The notes below the pieces were generated by a model. It was given only the letters and a program-made list of their open reading frames with translations. It was not told where the DNA came from and did no database searches. From Selaginella moellendorffii (lineage: Eukaryota > Streptophyta > Lycopodiopsida > Selaginellales > Selaginellaceae): 64,000 bases of DNA. Shown here piece after piece: positions 21,936 through 31,657 of this stretch (positions within the stretch are counted from its first letter, which is position 1; every line of letters starts with the position of its first letter). The stretch lies in NCBI RefSeq assembly GCF_000143415.4, contig NW_003314315.1:124001-188000 (forward strand), in the 5' to 3' direction. The translations under genes were made by a program, and so were the position numbers.

Positions 21936-22536
21936 ATGGCGACGCTACAAAGCCTGATTTACGAGTTTTCCTTCGATCTTAAAGAAGGTAAGCTCGTTTG
22001 TTACCTGTGAGGACAAAGTAGTAGCTGTGTGATTGATTGATTTGTGGCTCTTTTAGCGCAGGCTCACAGAGAGAAGAGGAAGGAATCTATGTCCAGTTTT
22101 TTTATCGCGTCTCCCAGAAAAACGAGCGATCAAATGCGATCGACCGCGCTCTCGTTTTTTTCCTCCGAGCCAAGCAAGCGCCAGACCAGGAAGCTCCTCT
22201 TTGACGAATTTAATTCTCACTTGCGAGCTGGGCTGGGAAAAAAAGAAGAAAACATCCTTGTCTCCAACCGCATTAAATGTACCAGCAAATGAGAGATTCC
22301 GGGATTGTTTGAATCCTGACCGTCGATCTTGTGAACTCTTCTGGAACGGAATGTCGCGGCTGCCGTAAATTCCGGCGCGAAATCTCAAATCCCGCCGTTA
22401 ACATTCCATTCCAACTCTCAGAGATATAAATTTGGAATGGGGGGAAGCGTAGAGCAGTGGCAGCGAGGGCGATAGCGGTAACGATCGTTCCAAAATCTCG
22501 ATCGCAGTCCAGGGTTGGAGTCTGATTGGAGAGCTC
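21936..22536. other. intergenic, UFL1 3' region and SDR promoter
   Basis: No gene recognised. Several short frames on both strands have no family likeness. Confidence 0.6.
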
Positions 22537-23944
22537 ATGATCATGGGGCTTGTGGATCTGGTCACAGGGAGGAGGGGTCCGAGCGGCTTTGGATCCTCCT
22601 CCACTGCCGAGGATGTCACCAACGGAATCGACGCCAGCAATCTCACTATCCTCATCACGGGTAATGGTTTCTCGTCTGGCCAGGATGGAAATTTCCACAT
22701 CCGTTGCTCCATTGCGTGCTTCTCCAGGTGGCGCTAGCGGCATTGGGGCCGAGGCATCTCGTGTTCTTGCGATGCGCGGCGCCAGGGTTGTGATCGCCGC
22801 CAGGAATCTCACCGCGGCGAGCGAGGTGAAGAATGCGATCTTGGCGGAATATCCCAAGGCCAGAATAGAATGTTTGAAGATCGATCTCAGCTCTTTGTCG
22901 TCGGTGAGGAGCTTTGCGGCGGAGTTCTTGGCCACGAAGCTGCCGCTCAACATTCTCATGTAAGTTCCTTTGTTTCGAAAATTCCTTCTTTGTTTCTTTA
23001 ATATGCTTGTTCTTTTCCTCCTCCTAGAAACAATGCGGGAATTATGATGATTCCTTACGAGCTCTCTCCCGACGGCATTGAAATGCAATTCGCTACAAAC
23101 CATCTGGGTATGCGCCATGGAATTTTTCGGGAGTCTTGACTCTTTTCTTTTCATTTGTTTGTGATGTCTAGGCCATTTTCTTCTCACAAACTTGCTCCTG
23201 GACAAAATGAAGGAGACCGCCAAGGAAAGTGGCATCCAGGGAAGAATTGTCAATCTCTCGTCCATCGCGCACATCGCCTCTTACAGCGGTGGAATCCAGT
23301 TCTCACACCTTAATGACAAAGCCTGGTACACCAAACGACTCTCTTTTCTCGTGAGCTTACATTCTTCCTTTATTCTTCCAAAAGGTACTCCGACACTAGA
23401 GCATACAGTCAATCCAAGCTCGCGAACATCCTCCACGCCAAAGAACTGGCAATGAGATTCAAGGTATTCGTCTAATGCTTTGAAATCTCTCCCACCTTTC
23501 TCTTTTGCTGATTAGGCCGAAGGAGTTGACATCACAGCCAATGCTGTTCATCCAGGGTTTATAATGACGCCTTTGATGCGGCACACATTCTACATAATGA
23601 GTTTGTCTCTTTAACTCGTCATTGTTTTCGGTTACTTATGGAACTCTGATCTTTTTGCAGGGGTTCTCAAGTTCTTCTCCAGCTTCCTTTGGAAAAATGT
23701 GCCGCAGGTAAGAAGAATTCTCCCAATTATCTGGAAGTCTTTTGTGACTAATACGTGATCGATCTCTCAGGGCGCTGCTACGACGTGCTACGCGGCTCTA
23801 CATCCAAGCCTCAAGGACGTCACCGGACAATACTTCGTGGATTCCAACAAATCGAACTGTAGCGCTTATGGCAGAGATCCCGAGCTCGCTCACAAGCTAT
23901 GGACCTTCTCCCAGGAGCTTATAGACAAGCATTCTCCTTCCTAA
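22537..23944 (+). CDS. short-chain dehydrogenase/reductase, TIC32/retinol-DH-like
   Basis: Eight exons: 22537-22660, 22728-22959, 23028-23107, 23172-23325, 23385-23463, 23516-23600, 23661-23707, 23771-23944. ATG at 22543 is an alternative start. The classical SDR cofactor motif TGGASGIG spans the first intron; then come NNAGIM, the catalytic Ser in [14 protein letters not shown] and [15 protein letters not shown] carrying the Tyr-x3-Lys pair. C-terminal [12 protein letters not shown] and [12 protein letters not shown] match the plant TIC32-like subgroup (N-terminal [15 protein letters not shown]). The family are NADPH-binding oxidoreductases; the TIC32 member sits at the chloroplast inner envelope, but the substrate of this protein is unknown. 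It converges on the ALDH gene, stops 114 bp apart. Confidence 0.92.
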
Positions 23945-24058
23945 AGGCAAAAGGCTGATGGTGCTAGAGAGCGAGCGAGCGAGCAAACGAGGACAACTCG
24001 ACAGTGGTTTGTGGATAGACTGTATTTACTCTTCTCGAAAGCTCGAGCTCGAGCTTGA

Positions 24059-26072
24059 TCAAAAGTAAGACGCGTTGCCTACATTGCGCATGACTAAAAC
24101 TTTGGTTTCGAGCATGTCGTCCATCGCGTACTTGACACCCTCTCGTTGGATTCCAGAGTCTTTGATCCCACCGTATGGCTGGCTATCAACGCGCATGCTT
24201 GGCGAATCGTTGAGGCAAACTCCTCCAGCCTGTGAGGTGATCAAATAATCATCAAACAATCGATCAATACTTTCTATATCTCAAACGCAAAGCTACCTCT
24301 ATGTGCTCAAATGCATAGAAGGCCTTGTTTAGATCACGCGTAAAGACGCCGGCTTGGAGACCGTAATGCGTGTTGTTAGCTTCCTTCACGGCTTCCTTGA
24401 AATCACTGCGTCACCACCGTTTTAGTTTAGAGAAAGAAAAAAGGAAGTAAAGAAGAACGTCGCAACTTTGAGAGCTTACTTGTATGAGTAGAGAAGGATC
24501 ACGGGACCGAAAATCTCTTCCTTTTTTGCGTCCGTGTCAAAGGGAGCGTCTTCCAGGATCGTTGGCTCCATGAAAGCTCCCCTTCGCTTACCACCAACCA
24601 GAAGTTTGGCGCCTGCCTTCACTGCCTCGTTCACGCTCTTCTCCACAGTAGCTGCCGACGACTCGGATATCATGGGCCCGATGGACGTGTCGTCTTGGCG
24701 AGGATCTCCACCTTTGAGTTTCTTAACCGCAGCGATCAATGCGTCCTTCACCTACACAACCAGCACCAGATACGTTAGATCAAAGCTCGATTTGAGAACA
24801 AAGAATACGATAGAATTTAAAGACGAGTGTCGGATACCTCCTTGTAAAGGCCACCTCTCACGTAAAGGCGCTGCATGTGAATGCACGACTGGCCGCTTTG
24901 ATAGAATCCCCCATGGACCAACCTAGCGATTGTGCCTTCCAGGTCTGGAACGAGATCTTCCACTATGCATGGAGCATTGCCTCCCAGCTCCATAACCACC
25001 TGTAAGAGGAATCAAAGAAGTTGAAGAAAGCGAAGCTCCATCTGAAGGAAGAAAGCGAAGGAAAAAAAGAAAAGAAAAGAGCCGACGAACCTTCTTCTTT
25101 CCGGCTCGAGCTTTCATATTCCAGCCAGCCATGCCAGAGCCTGTAAATGTGAGAAGCTTGAAGCGATCGTCGGTTGTGAAAGCATCAGCTTCGTTGCGAG
25201 TGGTAGGGAGGATGGAAAAGGCACCCTTGGGAAGACTGTCGCACGATGCTAGAATCTCTCCCAGGAAAAGCGCCGAGAGTGGAGTCCGACTGCTCGGCTT
25301 TAGGACAAACGGACACCCCACAGCAATGGCCGGTGCCACCTTGTGTGCAACTAGGTTGAGCGGGAAGTTCCACGGGCTTACCATCGAAACTGGCCCAATA
25401 GGGAACTTCTTTACAATACCCTGCACCAAGCGTTCTTCTTATAACTTGCTAATAGTTGACCAAAAAAAAAGAGTAGCTTACCTCTAGACCTTTGTTGCGT
25501 GCCGAGATATCCAGTGGAAGAACTTCCCCGTAAATTCGAGTAGCTTCCTCGGCAGCTACTTCAAAAGTGTCGATGGATCGCTGAACTTCACCCCTTGCAT
25601 CCTTGATCGGTTTCCCGGACTCGGTGGTTATCAGTTGAGCAACCTCCTCGGACCTTTTTTCGAGCTCCAAAACAATCTGGCAAGCATCAAGAGTCAGTAA
25701 GTGAGAAGGAAACAAATGAAAGAATGGAAAGAATGTGGATGTTTTCTAATGTTTTCTACAAAGAAATTTGGAGCTACGAGAGATGAGAGCGATGCAAAAA
25801 TCCATACCTTTCTAAGCACCGCCTTGCGCTCGTAGGAAGGTAATGCCGCCATCGCCGGCGCCGCTTTCACGCATTCCTGGATCGCCTCTTCGATGTCCTC
25901 GGGAGACGCCAGCGGCACCTTGGCGGCTGGAAAATCCCCATCGCAAATTTTTGAGCGAAATATTTCGATCGATCACATACATACCCGCTTGCCCGGTGTG
26001 CTTGTCGATCACATCCAGGTAATTCGCCGATTGATCCCTGGCGCAGCTCGCAACATACATGGGAAATTTCAT
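24059..26072 (-). CDS. aldehyde dehydrogenase, family 21-like
   Basis: Eight exons: 26072-25985, 25926-25808, 25676-25482, 25420-25091, 24999-24838, 24751-24480, 24405-24297, 24229-24059; 1446 nt, 481 residues. ALDH motifs in order: SPWNFPLNLVAHKVAPA, TGSGMAGW (cofactor loop), ELGGNAPCIV (general-base Glu), GGFYQSGQSCIHMQRLYV (catalytic Cys), EEIFGPV and PYGGIKDSG. The SC-x-HMQR form and the KARAGKKK-V-x-ELGG context fit ALDH family 21 (lactaldehyde/succinic-semialdehyde type), which is reported from bryophytes and Selaginella and linked to desiccation response in moss. The first ATG that gives a typical ALDH N terminus is used (MKFPMYVASCARDQSANYLD). It probably oxidises a small semialdehyde with NAD(P)+; family assignment is by motif memory. 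Confidence 0.85.
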
Positions 26073-26290
26073 CCTGGATCCTGCCGTGGATGCGAAATAC
26101 CTCTCTCCGATCGAAGGAAACTCGACCTAGATAGCCAGCTGCTGGCTTAGATGGCAGCATTTCAAGCGCTCAACGTGTCCCACTCAAAGGCTCTCACTCT
26201 GATAAACCCTAGAAAAGAAGATACGAATATCCGTTCAAAGAATATGCTTTTACAAAACTTTTTCGTTGATACAAGCGCGCGAGGATAATG

Positions 26291-26908
26291 CTAAGCTTGT
26301 CCCAGCCATTTTGCGCGATAGCCAGTTCCTTTGCATTGATCGCAATCCACAACACCCTGGAAACTACCACTCGTTAGAACCGATCAAACGAGAAGAGGAA
26401 GAGATGATCGATCGATCGATCGCTCACCTTTCCAGCGCAAATGTAGCAGCTAGTGTTGTGGGACGAGATCTCGCACAGGACATTGTCGCCGAGGATGAAG
26501 AAGCCCGTCCCTTTGCACCACGGGCACTCTCTCTTGCCGCAAGCTTGGCACCGAGAACAAGCCACCGGCCTGGGTTGCTGGGATCAATCGATCAAACGCG
26601 ATCGCATTCTTCGAAGAATCGCAAGAGGAAAGAATTGCGAAGAGAGGGAGAGATCTTACCTTGGAAATCAGCCATGTCTGCTCCATTCTCTTGATAAACC
26701 CGGGCATGTCCCCCTCCTCCTCTTTGGCGCTGTCCGATGGCCCCGCGATCACGCCCGAGCTTGCTACTACGCGAATCCTGGATGAAACCACTCGATGCCT
26801 CCAGATTCTACTGTGAATCCCCGGCGCTGGAACCGCATCGAAGCTACAGGAGCAGCCGCCACTGGGCGCCGGACCAGCGCCGACGATGATCGCTCTCGAC
26901 GATTCCAT
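26291..26908 (-). CDS. plastid-type DnaJ-like zinc-finger protein
   Basis: Three exons, 26908-26660, 26577-26428 and 26356-26291, giving 154 residues. The first 60 residues are Ser/Arg/Val rich with few acids and look like a plastid transit peptide. The C-terminal part is a cysteine-rich DnaJ-type domain: CSRCQACG, CPWCKGTG, CYICAGKG and CDQCKGTG, with the third motif completed across the last intron. No J-domain or signature of full-length DnaJ is present. Small plastid proteins of this kind act as chaperone or assembly factors for photosynthetic complexes or Rubisco; which one this is cannot be told. It shares an 82 bp start-to-start gap with the CLC gene. Confidence 0.8.
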
Positions 26909-26990
26909 TTACCCTAGATTCTGAGCGAATATCCTTACACTTGAACATGACTCTCGTGTTCATGGGGCCTAGGGTTCTTCCAGGTTTTCC
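26909..26990. promoter_or_regulatory. 82 bp divergent intergenic region
   Basis: The start codons of the DnaJ-like gene (-) and the CLC gene (+) are only 82 bp apart, so 5' UTRs and core promoters must overlap or share elements. No TATA box is evident. Confidence 0.5.
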
Positions 26991-29683
26991 ATGGAAGATG
27001 GAGCTCGCATCGATTTGGCAGAGCCGCTGCTGGATGGGAACAAGCCCGGCGACCTCCAGCCGGGCGCATTGGATAGCTTGAATTACGAGTAGCGATTCTT
27101 TCTCTCCTCGTTTCCTTCAATGTTCTTGAGTGATCTCTTCTTTTTCTTGCAGAATCGTGGAGAATGATCTGTATCGGCAAGACTGGCGATTAACTTCGCG
27201 ATTCGGCATACTCCATTACACAATCTGCAAGTGGATCCTGGTATTTCTGGTTGGATTTTGGACCGGCGTCGTGTCTCTCTTGATCAATGTGGCTGTGGAG
27301 AACATTGCTGGGACGAGATTTCTTGCGACAGTCGATTTGATGGCTTCTAACAGGTATGATTTCTTTCGTTTTCCGCAAGAACAGTATCAGTATCTAGAAA
27401 AAATAAATCTTAGAGATGTCTCTTAGAAGTGTTTTTTCGTTTGCTAGCGACTTGTGATTCTTTGAAATAACTGGTCCATTTTTTTCTTTTTTTGTTTTTC
27501 GGGCTCAGAATCGCTATGGCTTTCGCTGTCTATGCCGGAAGCAATATCGTGCTGGTTCTACTATCGGCTTTACTTTGCATTTACGTTGCTCCAGAAGCGG
27601 CAGGATCCGGAGTTCCGGAAGTCGAAGCTTATCTCAATGGTGTCGATTGCTCCTCGGCCTTGAGTTTCAACACATTTTTTGTCAAGGTTTGCGTTGTTTC
27701 TTCATTAAATCTTCATCGATGAAGGTGCTTTCGTGTTCGATCTTTTGAGTTTGATCTTCCAGGTGGTAGGAATTGTTGGTGCTCTTTCGAGCGGTCTTAT
27801 GTGTGGTAAAGCTGGGCCTTTGGTTCATATGGCCGCTTGTATAGCGGTTTTCTTCGGGCAGCCTGGTTTTACACATCGTTTGCTGGGTTTTACGAAGCTA
27901 GATCTTCTTGACAACGATAAAAACCGTCAGGATCTCGTCGCTTGCGGAGCTGCCGCGGGGCTTGCTGCGGCTTTTCGAGCACCCATCGGTGGAGTTCTGT
28001 TTGCTTTGGAAGAAGCTGCCTCATGGTAAGAGTGAGGGATTTTCTTCTACGCATTATCTTTCTCTTGATCGTTAAGCTGCATTTCTGGCTTCGCAGGTGG
28101 AGAAGCGCGCTGCTATGGAGGACCTTCTTTACAACTGCAGTCGTCTCCTACGTCCTGAGAATCGGCATTCACTGGTGCCGCCATGGTCACTGTGGAAGCT
28201 ACGGAAAGGGTGGCTTGATACTTTTCGACGTAGGAGACGCGCGAGTAAACTATGGTTTGCTCGAGCTAGTTCCAGTCGCAATTCTGGGTGTTATAGGCGG
28301 CACACTGGGAAGCTTGTACAACCATCTTCACGCGCATTTCTTCTTGTTCAACACAAAGTGGCAAAGCAGGTACTTTTTCAAGTTTTTTCTTCTCGCGCCT
28401 ACTTATGCGTGTTTATTTGGCTGTAGAAAAGGAGTTTTTGCCAAGCTCTTTCATGCTGCGCTGGTAGCGTTTATCACTTCTATCTGCAGCTTTGGCCTTC
28501 CTTGGCTTGCCCCATGCCGGCAATGCCCCCCAAATAACGAAGAATGCCCGACTCACGGACGCGTTGGAAACTACAAAGCTTTCAACTGTCCTCCTGGTCA
28601 CTACAACGATCTGGCCGGGCTTATATTCAACACCACCGAGGACGCGATACGAAACCTTTTCAGCCTTGGTACGCCCTTCGAGTACAACTATATCACGCTG
28701 CTGATCTTCACGGCTTCGTCCTATATGCTCGCCTTGATGACTTACGGGATCCTCGTTCCATCGGGGTTATTCGTTCCGGCAATTCTCTGTGGAGCAACTT
28801 ATGGCCGGCTCGCTGGCATGGTGATGGTTTCGATATTTGGACACGACCGTCTGGACGAGAGCATGTACGCTATCATCGGTGCTGCTTCTTTCCTCGGTGG
28901 CTCCATGAGGATGACGGTCTCTCTCTGCGTCGTCATTCTGGAGCTCACGAACAACTTATCGATGCTTCCGCTGGTGATGTTTGTGCTGCTCATCTCCAAG
29001 GTGGTCGGGGACTGTTTCAACAATGGGATCTTCAAGCTCCACATCGACATCAAGGGGTTTGATTTTCTCAAGGAGGCTCCTCCTCCGTTTAGGTCCCAGC
29101 TTACAGCTCGTGATGCCATCCTGACGCCTCCAGTGACACTGTACCGCGAAGAGAAGATTGGGAGAATTCTTGACGTCCTCTCCGCCTGTTCCTACAACGC
29201 CTTTCCGGTGCTGGATCGTGAACCCGACGGCAAGGACAGGTTTTTCGGGATGGTTTTGCGAGCTCACATCCACGTCCTCCTGGAGATGAGATCCGCGAAC
29301 TCGCCGAAGAAGATCGCAGTGAAAACCGTGAGAAAACACCCGGCTGCTCAACGATCTCTCTCGGGGAATTGTTTGGAGGTGGAGAGCCTGCTCGATCTAA
29401 CTCCAGTCGTGAACCAGTCGCCTTACACGGTGTTAGAGACACTGTCACTGGCAAAGACGTACTCTCTCTTCCGGCAGCTTGCGTTGAGACATCTTTGTGT
29501 TCTTTCCAAGAACAAGGAGGTATGTATGTTTCTCTCTCTTTTTTCTCTCTTTTTTTATGCTCACTTCCTTCACAGGGATCTCCCGTGGTGGGAGTGTTAA
29601 CGAGGCACGATTTTATGCAAAGCTCTCTCTGGAAGAAGCATCCACAACTGGGACGTTTATCTTCTTTCCGGATTTTGGAGTGA
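26991..29683 (+). CDS. CLC: CLC anion channel/transporter, CLC-c/g type
   Basis: Seven exons: 26991-27088, 27153-27353, 27509-27686, 27763-28025, 28097-28369, 28427-29519, 29576-29683; 2214 nt, 737 residues, typical of plant CLCs. Visible: the first membrane helix (ICKWILVFLVGFWTGVVSLL), the selectivity filter GSGVPEVEAYLNG, GKAGPLVH where most family exchangers have GKEGPxVH, FALEEAASWWRSALLWRTFF, the GILVPSGLFVPAILCG pore motif, and two C-terminal CBS domains. Ser in GSGVPE is the chloride-type residue (nitrate-type members have Pro), and Ala in place of the gating Glu is a feature of the Arabidopsis CLC-g subgroup. The likely role is chloride movement across vacuolar or other endomembranes, perhaps as a channel rather than a proton exchanger. 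Confidence 0.93.
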
Positions 29684-29784
29684 TGATGAACGACGGAGCT
29701 GGATTTTGTTTAGTCCGACGGCTGCGATTCGCGATCAACTTACTCTCAGATCAAAACTAACCTCTGTTTAATACAAATAAGATC

Positions 29785-30419
29785 TTAGTCGACACTGATT
29801 TCTTCGACAGGGCCGCCGAGAATGCCACTCTTGCCTGCGCAAGATCGATCCTCCATGTCCGGGTGCCTGGAATCACTCTGGAGATTGTCTGCTTTCTCAG
29901 GTTTTGAAAGGTGGCAGAAAATTCAAGACTGCCATCCTTCAGAATGTCGATGACGTCTGTGCAGCAGCAGTTGGTCTCAGCATGCACGTCGTTTCCCGCG
30001 ATCCGGCAAACACCGACTCGATCGTCTTGAGCTGCGTCAAGGAAGCTCAAACCAGCGCCACCTCTCGTACGTTTCCTCGAATGACAGAGTCAAAAACACT
30101 GTGTATATGCTGTTTTTGATAGTCTCGCGGTGCCCAACTGGAAGCATGAGAAGAAGATAGGATGGACCGGTGAGTGGGTTAGGCCACCAACGAGGACGCG
30201 AAAACGATAATCCAACTTACGCTTTTTCATCCATGGGAACACTCTCGCTGCATTCATCGCAATGACACCACCAGAGCAGCTCGCAGCCGCGAAGCATTTC
30301 GCCAAATCTTGCCGCTCCCCCTGCAATATATAGTGCGAGTATGGACAAGTGGAGAGACGTGTGGGATCAGGATATGGTGCAGTCGAGCCTGATGGCTCCA
30401 ATCGTGCGGCTACGGACAT
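29785..30419 (-). CDS. hypothetical multi-exon gene, unrecognised
   Basis: On the minus strand, one coding-like block (DLAKCFAAASCSGGVIAMNA, ARVFPWMKK) ends at a strong donor GTAAGT near 30221. Downstream blocks read LSFLDAAQDDRVGVCRIAGN and, in another frame after a probable short intron, MEDRSCAGKSGILGGPVEEI before TAA 29787-29785. The tail has the look of a genuine conserved C terminus. Exact exons and start are uncertain; ATG at 30419 is possible. No family is recognised. Confidence 0.4.
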
Positions 30420-30464
30420 GAATTCCCGAAATGAAAGTGGGGGACAGGGACAGGCTCAGAGCGG

Positions 30465-31397
30465 ATGTACGAGTTTCAAAAGCATTCACAGGTGCAGAAA
30501 CGTGCTGCATTTTTCAAAGAACAAGTTGAAGCTGTGGAGCCACAAAAAAGTTGGAAGTATTGGAATTGGAGCCACCCCTTCCGCCATCCAAGCAGGCCCT
30601 GGATTGATTGCATGGAGGGTCTGGCTCGTCCTTATTTCCCTCCTGCGGCTGAGCTGGACGAGGAATGGAACTCGGGGGACCGCCTCCATACTCTCTGCTT
30701 GGCGGGGAGGATTGGGACGAGTCGCCAGCAATCCCAGCGACGCACAGCTTTGAGGCGGCTAGCCTTTGACGACTTCCAAGAGACTGTCAACAAGAAGTGC
30801 ATGGCTAGCAGCTTTGGCTTCTCCTCAAACAGGCGCGTCGCCCTCCTCCGTCAAGGACGCTTTGAAGAGTTTGGCCGAGCTCATGATGCGCGAGGAAGCT
30901 CCGACTCGTACCACTTCGTCGAGAAAGAGAAAGGACGCTACCACTACCGCTGCTGCTGCTGCTGCTACAAAAGATGGTGGTGGAGTCCAAGAGAAAGAAA
31001 CCGAGCAATGACATCTTCACGCTGTGGGAGAACTTCAAGTACGGGAATCAGCCGGCTGCTACTCCACTTCTCTCAACTTCCAGAAGCTTCAAGAGGCCCT
31101 CGAGCTCCATATTCTCTGGGACAGAACAACAGTTCCACTTGCAGAGGAGGAAAGCGTGCAAAACGAACCATGATTTGCCCACTTGGAACAGAACTTTGGG
31201 AACCAGGTTCCCGGGATCTCTCTTCAAGCTCACTCGTCTCTTTACAGAGGTTGCCAGAAAACAAGCCACGCGGTAGAGAACTTAGACAAAACTTTGAGAC
31301 GAGGTTCCAATTACCAGGTTCGACTTCGAACCTCCTGTGTTGTACAAGCCCGCTTTGTTTTACACAGGTCTCGCTAGCTAGACGTAAAGCCTCCTAA
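30465..31397 (+). CDS. hypothetical locus, mixed frames
   Basis: A 310-codon frame begins with FQKHSQVQKRAAFFKEQVEA and includes WKYWNWSHPFRHPSRPWI. From about 30780 a second frame (PSSVKDALKSLAELMMREEA, then an Ala run) and from 30980 a third (KRKKPSNDIFTLWENFKYGN) look more protein-like than the first. Either the gene is spliced with introns I could not place, or it is a frameshifted relic. The Ala/Cys run comes from a (CTG)n tract near 30945. No family recognised. Confidence 0.3.
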   Translation: MYEFQKHSQVQKRAAFFKEQVEAVEPQKSWKYWNWSHPFRHPSRPWIDCMEGLARPYFPPAAELDEEWNSGDRLHTLCLAGRIGTSRQQSQRRTALRRLAFDDFQETVNKKCMASSFGFSSNRRVALLRQGRFEEFGRAHDARGSSDSYHFVEKEKGRYHYRCCCCCYKRWWWSPRERNRAMTSSRCGRTSSTGISRLLLHFSQLPEASRGPRAPYSLGQNNSSTCRGGKRAKRTMICPLGTELWEPGSRDLSSSSLVSLQRLPENKPRGRELRQNFETRFQLPGSTSNLLCCTSPLCFTQVSLARRKAS

Positions 31398-31570
31398 CTT
31401 ACCACTTTACCATTCGCTCGTCGGCCAGCTTCGCAAGTACTACGTAGCCTCCACTTCTCTCCCATTTTACAAGTGTTTGTCTCTCGCCGAATACCCACTC
31501 TATACTCGTAAACCTGCAAGAGAAGAAGATTGACAGAGAGAAAGAGAGCCAAAGGATCACAAACCTCTTT

Positions 31571-31619
31571 CTATTGCATAACAACAACTCCACCCGTTTT
31601 CTGCTGCTGCTGCTGTTGT

Positions 31620-31657
<38 letters not shown>

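Noticed and set aside
22273-23274. Open frame of 333 codons on the minus strand
   Set aside because: It lies antisense across the first exons and introns of the SDR gene, whose frame, motifs and splice sites are clear; the antisense protein has no recognisable features.
27942-29600. 552-codon uninterrupted + frame
   Set aside because: Reads through two small introns of the CLC gene in a mixed frame; splicing at GT/AG sites restores the conserved CLC sequence.
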